NCBI RefSeq assembly: GCF_008704795.1
Contig: NZ_CP023690.1
Coordinates: 6,830,501-6,894,500, forward strand
Source: Streptomyces spectabilis
Lineage (GTDB): Bacteria > Actinomycetota > Actinomycetes > Streptomycetales > Streptomycetaceae
Length of the DNA stretch: 64,000 bases
Direction of reading: 5' to 3'
In this document: piece by piece, positions 54,577-64,000 of the stretch
Layout: each line of letters begins with the position of its first letter
How positions within the stretch are numbered: the stretch's first letter is position 1
Made by a program: the position numbers and the translations under genes
The notes under the pieces: generated by a model
The model's input: the letters and a program-made list of their open reading frames with translations, nothing else
Database searches by the model: none
Told to the model about the DNA's origin: nothing

Positions 54577-56796
54577 GTGGAGAACGAGACCCACTACGCC
54601 GAGGCCGTCATCGACAACGGCACCTTCGGCACCCGCACCATCCGCTTCGAGACGGGCCGCCTGGCCCGTCAGGCCGCCGGTTCCGCCGTGGCCTACCTGG
54701 ACGACGACACGATGGTCCTCTCGGCCACCACCGCGTCCAAGAAGCCCAAGGACCAGCTCGACTTCTTCCCCCTGACGGTGGACGTCGAGGAGCGGATGTA
54801 CGCCGCCGGCAAGATCCCCGGCAGCTTCTTCCGTCGTGAGGGCCGGCCCTCCGAGGACGCGATCCTCACCTGCCGCCTGATCGACCGCCCGCTGCGCCCG
54901 TCCTTCAAGAAGGGCCTGCGCAACGAGATCCAGATCGTCGAGACGATCATGGCGCTCAACCCCGACCACCTGTACGACGTGGTCGCGATCAACGCCGCCT
55001 CCTGCTCCACGCAGCTGGCCGGCCTGCCCTTCTCGGGCCCGATCGGCGGCACCCGCGTGGCGCTCATCAAGGGCCAGTGGGTCGCCTTCCCGACGCACAC
55101 CGAGCTCGAGGACGCCGTCTTCGACATGGTCGTCGCCGGTCGCGTCCTGGAGGACGGCGACGTCGCGATCATGATGGTCGAGGCCGAGGCCACCGAGAAG
55201 ACCATCGAGCTCGTCAAGGGCGGCGCCGAGGCGCCGACCGAGGAGGTCGTCGCCGCCGGTCTCGAGGCCGCGAAGCCCTTCATCAAGGTCCTGTGCAAGG
55301 CCCAGTCGGACCTCGCCGCCAAGGCCGCCAAGCCCGAGGGCGAGTTCCCGGTCTTCCTCGACTACGAGGACGACGTGCTCGAGGCCCTCACGGCCGCCGT
55401 CAAGCCCGAGCTCGCCCAGGCGCTGACCATCGCGGGCAAGCAGGAGCGCGAGACCGAGCTGGACCGCGTCAAGGCGCTGGCCGGCGAGAAGCTGCTCCCG
55501 GAGTTCGAGGGCCGCGAGAAGGAGATCTCCGCCGCGTACCGCTCGCTGACCAAGTCCCTGGTCCGTGAGCGCGTCATCAAGGAGAAGAAGCGCATCGACG
55601 GCCGCGGTGTCACCGACATCCGCACCCTGGCCGCCGAGGTCGAGGCCATCCCGCGCGTGCACGGCTCCGCCCTGTTCGAGCGCGGCGAGACCCAGATCCT
55701 GGGTGTGACGACGCTGAACATGCTCCGGATGGAGCAGCAGCTCGACACGCTGTCCCCGGTGACGCGCAAGCGCTACATGCACAACTACAACTTCCCGCCG
55801 TACTCCGTCGGCGAGACCGGCCGCGTCGGCTCCCCGAAGCGCCGCGAGATCGGCCACGGCGCGCTCGCCGAGCGCGCGATCATGCCGGTCCTGCCGACGC
55901 GCGAGGAGTTCCCCTACGCGATCCGTCAGGTGTCCGAGGCCCTCGGCTCCAACGGCTCGACGTCGATGGGCTCGGTCTGCGCCTCCACCATGTCGCTGCT
56001 GAACGCCGGTGTGCCCCTGAAGGCCCCGGTCGCCGGCATCGCCATGGGCCTGATCTCCCAGGAGATCAACGGCGAGACGCACTACGTCGCCCTCACCGAC
56101 ATCCTCGGTGCCGAGGACGCCTTCGGCGACATGGACTTCAAGGTCGCCGGCACCAAGGAGTTCGTCACCGCCCTCCAGCTCGACACCAAGCTGAACGGCA
56201 TCCCGGCCTCCGTCCTGGCCGCCGCCCTGAAGCAGGCTCGCGACGCCCGCCTGCACATCCTCGACGTGATGATGGAAGCGATCGACGTTCCGGACGAGAT
56301 GTCCCCGAACGCGCCGCGGATCATCACCGTCAAGATCCCGGTGGACAAGATCGGTGAGGTCATCGGCCCGAAGGGCAAGATGATCAACCAGATCCAGGAG
56401 GACACCGGCGCCGACATCACGATCGAGGACGACGGCACCATCTACATCGGTGCCGCCGACGGCCCGGCCGCCGAGGCCGCCCGCGCCACGATCAACGGCA
56501 TCGCCAACCCGACCATGCCGGAGGTCGGCGAGCGCTACCTGGGCACCGTCGTGAAGACGACGACCTTCGGCGCGTTCGTCTCGCTGCTCCCGGGCAAGGA
56601 CGGTCTGCTGCACATCTCGCAGATCCGCAAGCTCGCCGGCGGCAAGCGCGTGGAGAACGTCGAGGACGTCCTCGGCGTGGGCCAGAAGGTCCAGGTCGAG
56701 ATCGCCGAGATCGACTCCCGCGGCAAGCTCTCCCTGATCCCCGTGGTCGAGGGCGAGGAAGGCTCCGAGGACGCGAAGGACGACGCCGCCAAGTGA
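54577..56796 (+). CDS. pnp: Polynucleotide phosphorylase
   Basis: 3'-5' phosphorolytic exoribonuclease and polymerase of the RNA-decay machinery. GTG 54577 gives 739 residues ([15 protein letters not shown]), which is the length I recall for the S. coelicolor protein; a longer open frame upstream is not needed. Two RNase PH domains are joined by a helical linker; the second carries [17 protein letters not shown] and [14 protein letters not shown]. The C-terminal KH domain ([12 protein letters not shown]) and S1 domain ([15 protein letters not shown]) follow. It is downstream of rpsO and coupled to the peptidase gene by a GTGA overlap. Confidence 0.96.
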   Translation: MENETHYAEAVIDNGTFGTRTIRFETGRLARQAAGSAVAYLDDDTMVLSATTASKKPKDQLDFFPLTVDVEERMYAAGKIPGSFFRREGRPSEDAILTCRLIDRPLRPSFKKGLRNEIQIVETIMALNPDHLYDVVAINAASCSTQLAGLPFSGPIGGTRVALIKGQWVAFPTHTELEDAVFDMVVAGRVLEDGDVAIMMVEAEATEKTIELVKGGAEAPTEEVVAAGLEAAKPFIKVLCKAQSDLAAKAAKPEGEFPVFLDYEDDVLEALTAAVKPELAQALTIAGKQERETELDRVKALAGEKLLPEFEGREKEISAAYRSLTKSLVRERVIKEKKRIDGRGVTDIRTLAAEVEAIPRVHGSALFERGETQILGVTTLNMLRMEQQLDTLSPVTRKRYMHNYNFPPYSVGETGRVGSPKRREIGHGALAERAIMPVLPTREEFPYAIRQVSEALGSNGSTSMGSVCASTMSLLNAGVPLKAPVAGIAMGLISQEINGETHYVALTDILGAEDAFGDMDFKVAGTKEFVTALQLDTKLNGIPASVLAAALKQARDARLHILDVMMEAIDVPDEMSPNAPRIITVKIPVDKIGEVIGPKGKMINQIQEDTGADITIEDDGTIYIGAADGPAAEAARATINGIANPTMPEVGERYLGTVVKTTTFGAFVSLLPGKDGLLHISQIRKLAGGKRVENVEDVLGVGQKVQVEIAEIDSRGKLSLIPVVEGEEGSEDAKDDAAK

Positions 56797-58172
56797 CGTC
56801 CCGTAGCTCCAAGGCGACGGCCCGCACCTCCTCGGAGGCGCGGGCCGTCGCCCGTACCCAAACCTTGATCAAGGGCCGGAACGGCATCGGCACGGTCCGC
56901 AAGACCACCCTCCCCGGAGGGCTGCGCGTCGTCACCGAGACCCTCCCGTCGGTCCGCTCGGCCACCTTCGGCATCTGGGCCAACGTCGGCTCCCGGGACG
57001 AGACGCCGTCCCTGAACGGCGCGACGCACTACTTGGAGCACCTCCTCTTCAAGGGCACCGAGAAGCGCAGCGCCCTGGACATCTCCTCCGCGATCGACGC
57101 CGTCGGCGGCGAGATGAACGCGTTCACGGCCAAGGAGTACACGTGCTACTACGCGCGCGTGCTCGACACCGACCTGCCGCTGGCCATCGACGTGGTCTGC
57201 GACATGCTGACCGGCTCGCTGATCCGCCAGGAGGACGTCGACGCCGAGCGCGGCGTCATCCTCGAAGAGATCGCGATGACGGAGGACGACCCGGGCGACT
57301 GCGTGCACGACCTGTTCGCGCACACGATGCTCGGCGACACCCCGCTCGGCCGTCCGGTCCTCGGCACGGTGGACACGATCAACGCCCTCACCGCGGACCG
57401 CATCCGCCGGTTCTACAAGCGGCACTACGACCCCACCCACCTGGTCGTCGCCGCCGCGGGCAACGTGGACCACCAGAAGGTCGTCCGCCAGGTCCGGGCC
57501 GCGTTCGAGAAGGCGGGCGCCCTCACGCGCACCGACGCCACGCCGATCGCCCCGCGCGCGGGCCTGCGCCGCGTGCGCGCCTCGGGCCACGTCGAGGTCG
57601 TCGACCGCAAGACCGAGCAGGCCCACGTCATCCTCGGCATGCCGGGCCTGGCCCGCACCGACGAGCGCCGCTGGGCCATGGGCGTGCTGAACACCGCGCT
57701 CGGCGGCGGCATGTCCTCGCGCCTGTTCCAGGAGGTCCGCGAGAAGCGGGGCCTGGCCTACAGCGTGTACTCGTACACCTCGGCGTTCGCCGACGCGGGC
57801 CTGTTCGGCGTGTACGCGGGCTGCCGTCCCAGCCAGGTCCACGACGTCCTCAAGATCTGCCGCGACGAGCTCGACCACGTCGCCGAGCACGGTCTGACGG
57901 ACGACGAGGTCCGGCGCGCGGTGGGCCAGCTCGCGGGCTCCACGGTCCTCGGCCTCGAGGACTCCGGCGCGATCATGAACCGCATCGGCAAGAGCGAGCT
58001 GTGCTGGGGCGAGCAGATGTCGGTCGACGACATGCTGGCCAGGATCGCGGAGGTCACCCCGGACGAGGTGCGCGAGGTGGCCCGCGACATCCTGGGGCAG
58101 CGCCCGTCGCTCTCGGCGATAGGCCCGCTCAAGGACAAGCAGGCCGCCCGCCTGCACGAAGCGGTGGCCTAG
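56793..58172 (+). CDS. M16 family zinc peptidase
   Basis: 459 residues from GTG 56793, which overlaps the pnp stop by four bases. The inverted zinc motif HYLEH (79-83) and the distal ligand Glu159 in [12 protein letters not shown] are present. [26 protein letters not shown] marks the second, structural half. This is the processing-peptidase-like bacterial family (PqqL/YmxG type) found after pnp in Gram-positive bacteria. Probably cytoplasmic, degrading small peptides; the target is unknown. Confidence 0.93.
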   Translation: MTSRSSKATARTSSEARAVARTQTLIKGRNGIGTVRKTTLPGGLRVVTETLPSVRSATFGIWANVGSRDETPSLNGATHYLEHLLFKGTEKRSALDISSAIDAVGGEMNAFTAKEYTCYYARVLDTDLPLAIDVVCDMLTGSLIRQEDVDAERGVILEEIAMTEDDPGDCVHDLFAHTMLGDTPLGRPVLGTVDTINALTADRIRRFYKRHYDPTHLVVAAAGNVDHQKVVRQVRAAFEKAGALTRTDATPIAPRAGLRRVRASGHVEVVDRKTEQAHVILGMPGLARTDERRWAMGVLNTALGGGMSSRLFQEVREKRGLAYSVYSYTSAFADAGLFGVYAGCRPSQVHDVLKICRDELDHVAEHGLTDDEVRRAVGQLAGSTVLGLEDSGAIMNRIGKSELCWGEQMSVDDMLARIAEVTPDEVREVARDILGQRPSLSAIGPLKDKQAARLHEAVA

Positions 58173-58221
58173 GCCCGGGACTCCCCGGGCCCCGGCCCCG
58201 TACGACTCATAACTCGGTTAA

Positions 58222-58986
<765 letters not shown>

Positions 58987-59000
58987 GCCGAGCCGACACC

Positions 59001-59453
59001 ATGCGCGCAAAGATCACCTACGCCGTCACGGCTGCCGTCCTGGTCGTCTACTTCGTCCTGGTCGGCAGCCGTGGCGTGCTGCTCATACAGCACGGCACCG
59101 TGCTCACCGTGACCTTCGGGGTCGCGGTGCTCATCCTGCCGGTCATCGGCGTGTGGTTCCTGTGGCAGAACACGCGCTTCGTCCAGCGTGCCAACCGGCT
59201 CGCGGCCGAGCTCGAGGCCGAAGGCGGCCTGCCCGTCGACGAGTTGAAGCGCACGCCCGGCGGGCGCATCGACCGCGACTCGGCCGACGAGGTCTTCGCC
59301 CGGCGCAAGGCCGAGACGGAGGACACCCCGGACGACTGGCGCTGCTGGTTCCGCCTCGCCATCGCCTACCACGACGCCCGGGACACCCCTCGCGCGCGGA
59401 AGGCCATGCAGCGGGCGATCGCCCTGCACGAGGGAAGGCCGCTGAGCGCCTAG
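59001..59453 (+). CDS. Two-helix membrane protein with TPR-like tail
   Basis: 150 residues, ATG at 59001, 14 bases after dapB. Two membrane helices (about 5-27 and 33-56) are followed by a cytoplasmic tail in which WFRLAIAYHDARDTPRARKAMQRAIALHE fits one TPR-type helical pair. A conserved Streptomyces neighbour of dapB, function unknown. Its TAG stop lies on the palindrome CTAG and overlaps the stop of the opposite gene. Confidence 0.8.
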   Translation: MRAKITYAVTAAVLVVYFVLVGSRGVLLIQHGTVLTVTFGVAVLILPVIGVWFLWQNTRFVQRANRLAAELEAEGGLPVDELKRTPGGRIDRDSADEVFARRKAETEDTPDDWRCWFRLAIAYHDARDTPRARKAMQRAIALHEGRPLSA

Positions 59454-60010
59454 GCCGTACGGCGGTACTCGTCGGCCCACACCTCGATGGTGTCGGCGGC
59501 CCGGTCGAAGGCGGTGCGGCGCGCGAGGAAGTCCGCCCCGCGGTCGGTGAGCAGCGTCGCCCGCTCGTCCGCGGGCCGGTCCAGGCGGACGAGCATCAGG
59601 GCCTGCCCCTGCACCGTGCGGGGCAGGCCGAGCCACCGCACGGGCTGCTGGATGGTGCGCACGGAGGCGACCCGCGCCCACGGCACGGTCCGGGTGCGCA
59701 GGAAGGTCACATGGCGCAGGCCGAGCGCGCTGACCCAGGTGCCCACGCGCAGCAGCCGGATGGCGGCGCAGATGACGAGGACGGCCACGCCCACGCAGAT
59801 GCCCGCCCCCGGCAGGGCGCCCGCGAAGGCGATGATCACGGCGGCCACGAGGACGTACGAGGCGAGGAGCAGCAGGACCGCCGATGCGGCGACGCGCCAG
59901 GGCCCCGGACGGTAGGGCCGCCGCCAGTGGTCGCGGTCGTCGAACGGGAGCGCGGCGTCCTTGGCCGCGTCGTCGAATGCGCGGTCCGCGGTCAAGAAGG
60001 GCAGGGGCAC
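59450..60010 (-). CDS. PH-domain-type membrane protein
   Basis: 186 residues. Two hydrophobic helices (ASAVLLLLASYVLVAAVIIAF and GICVGVAVLVICAAIRLL) lie in the first half. The second half (GLRHVTFLRTRTVPWARVASVRTIQQ and LVRLDRPADERATLL) resembles the bacterial PH-like YdbT/DUF2581 class. No function known. It converges with the dapB-linked gene, the two stops sharing CTAG. Confidence 0.7.
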   Translation of the reverse strand: MPLPFLTADRAFDDAAKDAALPFDDRDHWRRPYRPGPWRVAASAVLLLLASYVLVAAVIIAFAGALPGAGICVGVAVLVICAAIRLLRVGTWVSALGLRHVTFLRTRTVPWARVASVRTIQQPVRWLGLPRTVQGQALMLVRLDRPADERATLLTDRGADFLARRTAFDRAADTIEVWADEYRRTA

Positions 60011-60154
60011 GGCTGGTCCTCACTCACTCCACGCACGGGTTGTGCCCGGTGAGGCTATCGAGCCGTGTCCCCCGCTACCAGCGTTGGGGGCCCAAGGGGG
60101 TGCCCGACGGGGCCAAGGGGGTGCCTCGGCGCCCGTCCGTGTCGTACGAGGCCG

Positions 60155-60394
60155 TCAGCGGCCGTCGGAGGCCTCGGACTGCTGGGTCTTCGCCGGTGAC
60201 TGGTCGGCGGACATCGCGGGCATGCCGAAGAGCACGGAACCCACGAGACCGGCGACCACGGTGAGCCCGATGAGCGTACGACCGACGACCTGACCGGCCG
60301 TGGCGCGCTCACGGGGTGGGGGAGTGACGTTGCTGCGGAACTTGTCGGCTTCGGCGATGAAGGCGAACGGAACGGGCTCTCGCCGACGGAACAT
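60155..60394 (-). CDS. Small single-helix membrane protein
   Basis: 79 residues, ATG at 60394. A charged N-terminus (MFRRREPVPFAFIAEADKFR), one membrane helix (VVGRTLIGLTVVAGLVGSVLFGM) and a short polar tail. Unrecognised family, but the layout is that of conserved small Streptomyces membrane proteins near dapA. Confidence 0.65.
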   Translation of the reverse strand: MFRRREPVPFAFIAEADKFRSNVTPPPRERATAGQVVGRTLIGLTVVAGLVGSVLFGMPAMSADQSPAKTQQSEASDGR

Positions 60395-60793
60395 GGGGCG
60401 CGCTTCTCCTCACGAGTCTCGAACGGAACTCTGTTGCCTAGACAGACGCTCGAATCGACCAAAAGGTGCCCAGTTTCGGCAAATTCGCCGAAGATTGCCA
60501 TGAGAGGGCACTGCAGGGCCGATTGTCGGCGCCGCGCCGGGCGGGACCCCGAGCGCCCCAAGGGGCTGGCCGAACCCCGGAGTCGGGCACATCCGGCCCG
60601 GCACGGCACAGATGTACGGATGGGCCGACGGAAGTGTCCGTATTGCGGCTTTTCTAGAAGTTCATCTAGCCTGATCAAACGGACCCGGCACTGCTTGAAC
60701 CCCCGAGCAGGCAGTGCCGGGCTCCATGAGTGTCAGACCCAGCACATCCCCCGAGGGGCGACCCCGCGCTGAGCAGCGAGTAGCGTGTTACCC
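60395..60793 (+). promoter_or_regulatory. dapA upstream region: promoter and hairpin, no thyX
   Basis: No gene is present. TTGCGG (60643-60648) and TAGCCT (60667-60672) with an 18-base spacer form a good candidate promoter. An 11-bp perfect hairpin follows (60684-60694 with 60711-60721), 70 bases before dapA; it may be an attenuator or RNA-stabilising structure. thyX, commonly located here, is absent. Confidence 0.55.
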
Positions 60794-61693
60794 ATGGCTC
60801 CGACCTCGACTCCGCAGACCCCCTTCGGGCGGGTCCTCACCGCCATGGTCACGCCCTTCACGGCGGACGGCGCACTCGACCTCGACGGCGCGCAGCAGCT
60901 CGCCGCCCACCTGGTGGACGCAGGCAACGACGGCCTGATCGTCAACGGCACCACCGGCGAGTCCCCGACCACCAGCGACGCGGAGAAAAACGAGCTCGTA
61001 CGGGCCGTCCTCGAGGCGGTCGGAGACCGCGCCCACGTCGTCGCCGGCGTCGGGACCAACGACACCCGCCACAGCATCGAGCTGGCCCGCGCCGCCCAGG
61101 ACGCCGGCGCCCACGGCCTGCTCACCGTCACTCCGTACTACAACAAGCCCCCGCAGGAAGGCCTCTACCGGCACTTCACCGCGATCGCCGACGCCACCGA
61201 GCTGCCGGTGATGCTGTACGACATCCCGGGCCGCAGCGGCGTACCGATCAACACCGAAACGATCGTGCGCCTGGCCGAGCACCCGCGTATCGTCGCCAAC
61301 AAGGACGCCAAGGGCGACCTCGGCCGAGCCAGCTGGGCCATCGCCCGCTCCGGTCTCGCCTGGTACTCCGGTGACGACATGCTCAACCTGCCGCTCCTCT
61401 CGGTCGGCGCGTGCGGCTTCGTCTCCGTCGTCGGCCACGTCGTCACACCCGAGCTGCGCGCCCTGCTCGAAGCGCACCTCAACGGCGACGTACAGAAGGC
61501 CACGGAGATCCACCAGAAGCTGCTCCCGGTGTTCACGGGCATGTTCCGTACGCAGGGAGTGATCACCACCAAGGCGGCGCTCGCCCTGCAGGGCCGCCCC
61601 GCGGGACCGCTGCGCCTGCCGCTCGTGGAGCTCTCTCCGGAGGAGACGGCCCAGCTCAAGATCGATCTTGCGGCCGGCGGGGTACAGCTCTAA
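60794..61693 (+). CDS. dapA: 4-hydroxy-tetrahydrodipicolinate synthase
   Basis: First committed enzyme of lysine/DAP synthesis, condensing pyruvate with aspartate semialdehyde. 299 residues, ATG at 60794 (a GTG at 60785 would add three residues). TIM barrel with NGTTGESPT, the catalytic Tyr in VTPYYNKPP, YDIPGRSGV and the Schiff-base Lys in IVANKDAKGDL. RNase J follows in the same direction, as in mycobacteria. Confidence 0.97.
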   Translation: MAPTSTPQTPFGRVLTAMVTPFTADGALDLDGAQQLAAHLVDAGNDGLIVNGTTGESPTTSDAEKNELVRAVLEAVGDRAHVVAGVGTNDTRHSIELARAAQDAGAHGLLTVTPYYNKPPQEGLYRHFTAIADATELPVMLYDIPGRSGVPINTETIVRLAEHPRIVANKDAKGDLGRASWAIARSGLAWYSGDDMLNLPLLSVGACGFVSVVGHVVTPELRALLEAHLNGDVQKATEIHQKLLPVFTGMFRTQGVITTKAALALQGRPAGPLRLPLVELSPEETAQLKIDLAAGGVQL

Positions 61694-61769
61694 ACACAGA
61701 CTTCACAACTCAATACGCAACACATCGCAGGCCAGGTGCCTGCACCCACAACTGCTACTGCACGAACGT

Positions 61770-61808
61770 CACGCGCGCCACGTGCCCCGGAGGTACGTGG
61801 CGCGCGTG
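61770..61808 (+). promoter_or_regulatory. 14-bp hairpin in the RNase J leader
   Basis: Arms 61770-61783 and 61795-61808 pair perfectly around an 11-base loop that itself holds GGAGG. The ribosome site GAGGAG begins three bases after the stem. It may separate dapA from rnj expression or serve as a target for feedback by RNase J or RNase III. Confidence 0.6.
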
Positions 61809-61822
61809 GTGAGGAGAGTCTT

Positions 61823-63508
61823 TTGAGTCATCCGCATCCTGAACTCGGCGCCCCGCCGAAGCTCCCGAAGGGCGGCCTGCGGGTCACCCCGCTGGGCGGC
61901 CTCGGCGAGATCGGCCGGAACATGACGGTCTTCGAGTACGACGGGCGTCTGCTGATCGTCGACTGCGGAGTGCTCTTCCCTGAGGAGGAGCAGCCCGGAA
62001 TCGACCTGATCCTGCCGGACTTCACGTCCATCCGTGACCGCCTCGACGACATCGAGGGCATCGTGCTCACGCACGGCCACGAGGACCACATCGGCGGTGT
62101 CCCCTTCCTCCTGCGCGAGAAGCCGGACATCCCGCTGATCGGCTCCAAGCTGACCCTCGCCCTGATCGAGGCGAAGCTCCAGGAGCACCGCATCCGCCCG
62201 TACACGCTCGAGGTCGCCGAGGGCGACCGGGAGCGTCTCGGCCCCTTCGACTGCGAGTTCGTCGCGGTCAACCACTCCATCCCGGACGCCCTCGCGGTCG
62301 CGATCCGCACCCCCGCGGGCATGGTCGTGCACACGGGCGACTTCAAGATGGACCAGCTGCCCCTCGACCGGCGCCTGACCGACCTGCACGCGTTCGCGCG
62401 GCTGAGCGAGGAGGGCATCGACCTCCTCCTCTCCGACTCCACGAACGCCGAGGTCCCGGGCTTCGTACCGCCCGAGCGGGACATCTCGAACGTCCTGCGT
62501 CAGGTCTTCGCGGGCGCCCGCAAGCGCATCATCGTGGCGAGCTTCGCCAGCCACGTCCACCGCATCCAGCAGATTCTGGACGCGGCCCACGAGTACGGCC
62601 GCCGGGTCGCCTTCGTCGGCCGCTCGATGGTCCGCAACATGGGTATCGCCCGTGACCTCGGCTATCTGCGGGTGCCGCCGGGCCTGGTCGTGGACGTCAA
62701 GACGCTCGACGACCTGCCGGACCACGAGGTCGTCCTGGTCTGCACGGGTTCGCAGGGCGAGCCGATGGCGGCCCTGTCCCGCATGGCCAACCGGGACCAC
62801 CAGATCCGCATCGTCTCGGGCGACACGGTGATCCTGGCGTCGTCGCTCATCCCCGGCAACGAGAACGCGGTCTACCGCGTGATCAACGGCCTCACCCGCT
62901 GGGGTGCGAACGTCGTCCACAAGGGCAACGCCAAGGTGCACGTCTCCGGCCACGCATCGGCGGGCGAGCTGCTGTACTTCTACAACATCTGCAAGCCCAA
63001 GAACCTGATGCCGGTCCACGGCGAATGGCGCCACCTGCGCGCCAACGCCGAGCTCGGTGCCCTCACCGGCGTCCCGCACGACCGCATCGTCATCGCCGAG
63101 GACGGCGTCGTCGTCGACCTCGTCGAGGGCAAGGCCAAGATCGTCGGCAAGGTCCAGGCGGGCTATGTGTACGTGGACGGCCTCTCGGTCGGCGACGTCA
63201 CCGAGCCGGCGCTCAAGGACCGCCGGATCCTCGGCGAGGAGGGCATCATCTCGGTCTTCGTCGTCGTCGACTCGACGACCGGCAAGATCACCGGTGGCCC
63301 GCACATCCAGGCTCGTGGCTCGGGCATCGAGGACGGGACCTTCGGCGAGGTCGTCCCGAGGATCCAGGAAGTCCTGGAGAAGTCGGCCCAGGACGGCGTC
63401 GTCGAACCGCACCAGCTGCAGCAGCTCATCCGCCGCACGCTGGGCAAGTGGGTGTCGGACAACTACCGCCGCCGCCCGATGATCCTGCCCGTCGTCGTCG
63501 AGGTCTGA
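61823..63508 (+). CDS. rnj: Ribonuclease J
   Basis: Metallo-beta-lactamase/beta-CASP ribonuclease with endo- and 5'-3' exonuclease activity. 561 residues from a TTG start at 61823, seven bases after GAGGAG; this gives MSHPHPELGAPPKLPKGGLR, the start used by its close relatives as I recall. Metal site H84-G-H86-E-D88-H89 in THGHEDHIGG; the later motifs GDFKMDQ, SDSTNAEVPGF and the beta-CASP HVSGHASAGEL are intact. It works with PNPase, encoded 6 kb upstream, in mRNA and rRNA turnover. Confidence 0.96.
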   Translation: MSHPHPELGAPPKLPKGGLRVTPLGGLGEIGRNMTVFEYDGRLLIVDCGVLFPEEEQPGIDLILPDFTSIRDRLDDIEGIVLTHGHEDHIGGVPFLLREKPDIPLIGSKLTLALIEAKLQEHRIRPYTLEVAEGDRERLGPFDCEFVAVNHSIPDALAVAIRTPAGMVVHTGDFKMDQLPLDRRLTDLHAFARLSEEGIDLLLSDSTNAEVPGFVPPERDISNVLRQVFAGARKRIIVASFASHVHRIQQILDAAHEYGRRVAFVGRSMVRNMGIARDLGYLRVPPGLVVDVKTLDDLPDHEVVLVCTGSQGEPMAALSRMANRDHQIRIVSGDTVILASSLIPGNENAVYRVINGLTRWGANVVHKGNAKVHVSGHASAGELLYFYNICKPKNLMPVHGEWRHLRANAELGALTGVPHDRIVIAEDGVVVDLVEGKAKIVGKVQAGYVYVDGLSVGDVTEPALKDRRILGEEGIISVFVVVDSTTGKITGGPHIQARGSGIEDGTFGEVVPRIQEVLEKSAQDGVVEPHQLQQLIRRTLGKWVSDNYRRRPMILPVVVEV

Positions 63509-63540
63509 GCCCCTCGGGCCGGCCTGACGACGCGAGCTCC

Positions 63541-63580
63541 GGAGCGGGGCGCCTCGATTTGCATCGAGGCGCCCCGCTCC
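63541..63580 (+). terminator. rnj terminator
   Basis: Seventeen-bp perfect stem (63541-63557 with 63564-63580), 6-base loop; it insulates the rRNA promoters that follow. Confidence 0.9.
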
Positions 63581-63671
63581 CGTATGTTTACGGCTCCGCC
63601 AGAGGGGAACCCGCCGCACACGGCAACGTGTCGGGGTCACTCCGAAGGGACGGGAATCCCGACTCAGAATC

Positions 63672-63861
63672 TCTGATAAAGTCGGGGCCGCCGGAAAGGG
63701 AAACGCGAAAGCGGAAACCTGAAAGGCACCGATGAAAATCGGAACGGATCGGGAAGCCGAGAAGATCTGATAAAGTCGGAACCGCCGGAAGGCCGAAAGG
63801 CCGGAAAGCACCGAGGAAGTCGGAACGGACCGGGAAGCCGGAAAGAGTCTGATAGAGTCGG
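63672..63861 (+). promoter_or_regulatory. Tandem rRNA operon promoters
   Basis: Three copies of TCTGATA(A/G)AGTCGG at 63672, 63766 and 63848, spaced 94 and 82 bases apart. TAAAGT/TAGAGT are HrdB-type -10 hexamers. Multiple promoters with such repeats are known upstream of Streptomyces rrn operons. Flanking GGAACGGA(T/C)CGGGAAGCCG units are also repeated. Confidence 0.8.
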
Positions 63862-64000
63862 AAACACGAAATACCGAAGGGAAGCGCCCGGAGGAAAGCC
63901 CGAGAGGGTGAGTACAAAGGAAGCGTCCGTTCCTTGAGAACTCAACAGCGTGCCAAAAGTCAACGCCAGATATGTTGATACCCCGTCTGCCGGACGTCAG
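63862..64000 (+). promoter_or_regulatory. 16S rRNA leader (partial)
   Basis: Leader RNA with TCCTTGAGAACTCAACAGCG at 63931-63950, followed by TCAACGCCAGATATGTTGAT, of the kind found in Streptomyces rrn leaders (antitermination and processing signals). The 16S gene begins beyond the window. Confidence 0.75.

Overview
The window is high-GC actinobacterial chromosome and reads as Streptomyces. Most genes start with GTG or ATG behind GGAG-type ribosome sites, third codon positions are almost all G or C, many intergenic gaps carry long GC-rich hairpins, and gene order from dxr to RNase J follows the Streptomyces core chromosome. The last ~330 bases are the tandem promoter and leader region of a ribosomal RNA operon whose 16S gene lies just beyond the right edge.

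Positions 1-7000 form an accessory, lower-GC, partly decayed region. It holds the 5' end of a secreted protease gene, a lipoprotein built from an internal duplication, an M1 metallopeptidase lipoprotein, two paralogous small secreted four-cysteine proteins separated by an IS5-type transposase remnant, and a mosaic of gene fragments (a RuvC-like nuclease, a frameshifted phage-type gene and a piece of a family 16 glycoside hydrolase).

Positions 7400-16800 hold a likely GABA-catabolism group (gabT, a PucR regulator and a semialdehyde dehydrogenase) with an orphan VirD4/TraG-like membrane ATPase inside it, then a long-form acyl-CoA dehydrogenase. Positions 16900-26600 carry isoprenoid and housekeeping genes: dxr, a site-2 protease, ispG, proS and two GNAT acetyltransferases, interrupted by a secreted GH29 fucosidase-like enzyme. 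After proS, on the opposite strand, comes a kinase-fold protein that has lost its catalytic residues, followed by a ferritin-like protein and a lipoprotein.

Positions 28850-36000 are the rimP-nusA-ylxR-infB-DUF503-rbfA-truB translation and transcription cluster. Between truB and ribF lies a 1173-residue protein that fuses a trypsin-like domain, a STAND/NACHT-type P-loop domain and a helical C-terminus. Both enzymatic active sites look degenerate, and I regard it as the most interesting gene here. A five-gene peptide ABC importer runs leftward from 47062 to 40954. Its binding protein appears to be anchored by a C-terminal membrane helix instead of a lipid.

Positions 47400-53630 hold a MinD-like ATPase with a long Pro-rich N-terminus, a DUF397 protein, a membrane-anchored protein and a beta-propeller-like protein with a lysine-rich insertion. 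As I recall, this slot in S. coelicolor contains an ESX (type VII) secretion locus, which is absent here. rpsO, pnp, an M16 peptidase, dapB, three small membrane proteins, dapA and rnj (RNase J) follow. thyX, which commonly sits directly before dapA, is not present. Transcripts are repeatedly bounded by perfect hairpins, and two dispersed intergenic repeat families were found.
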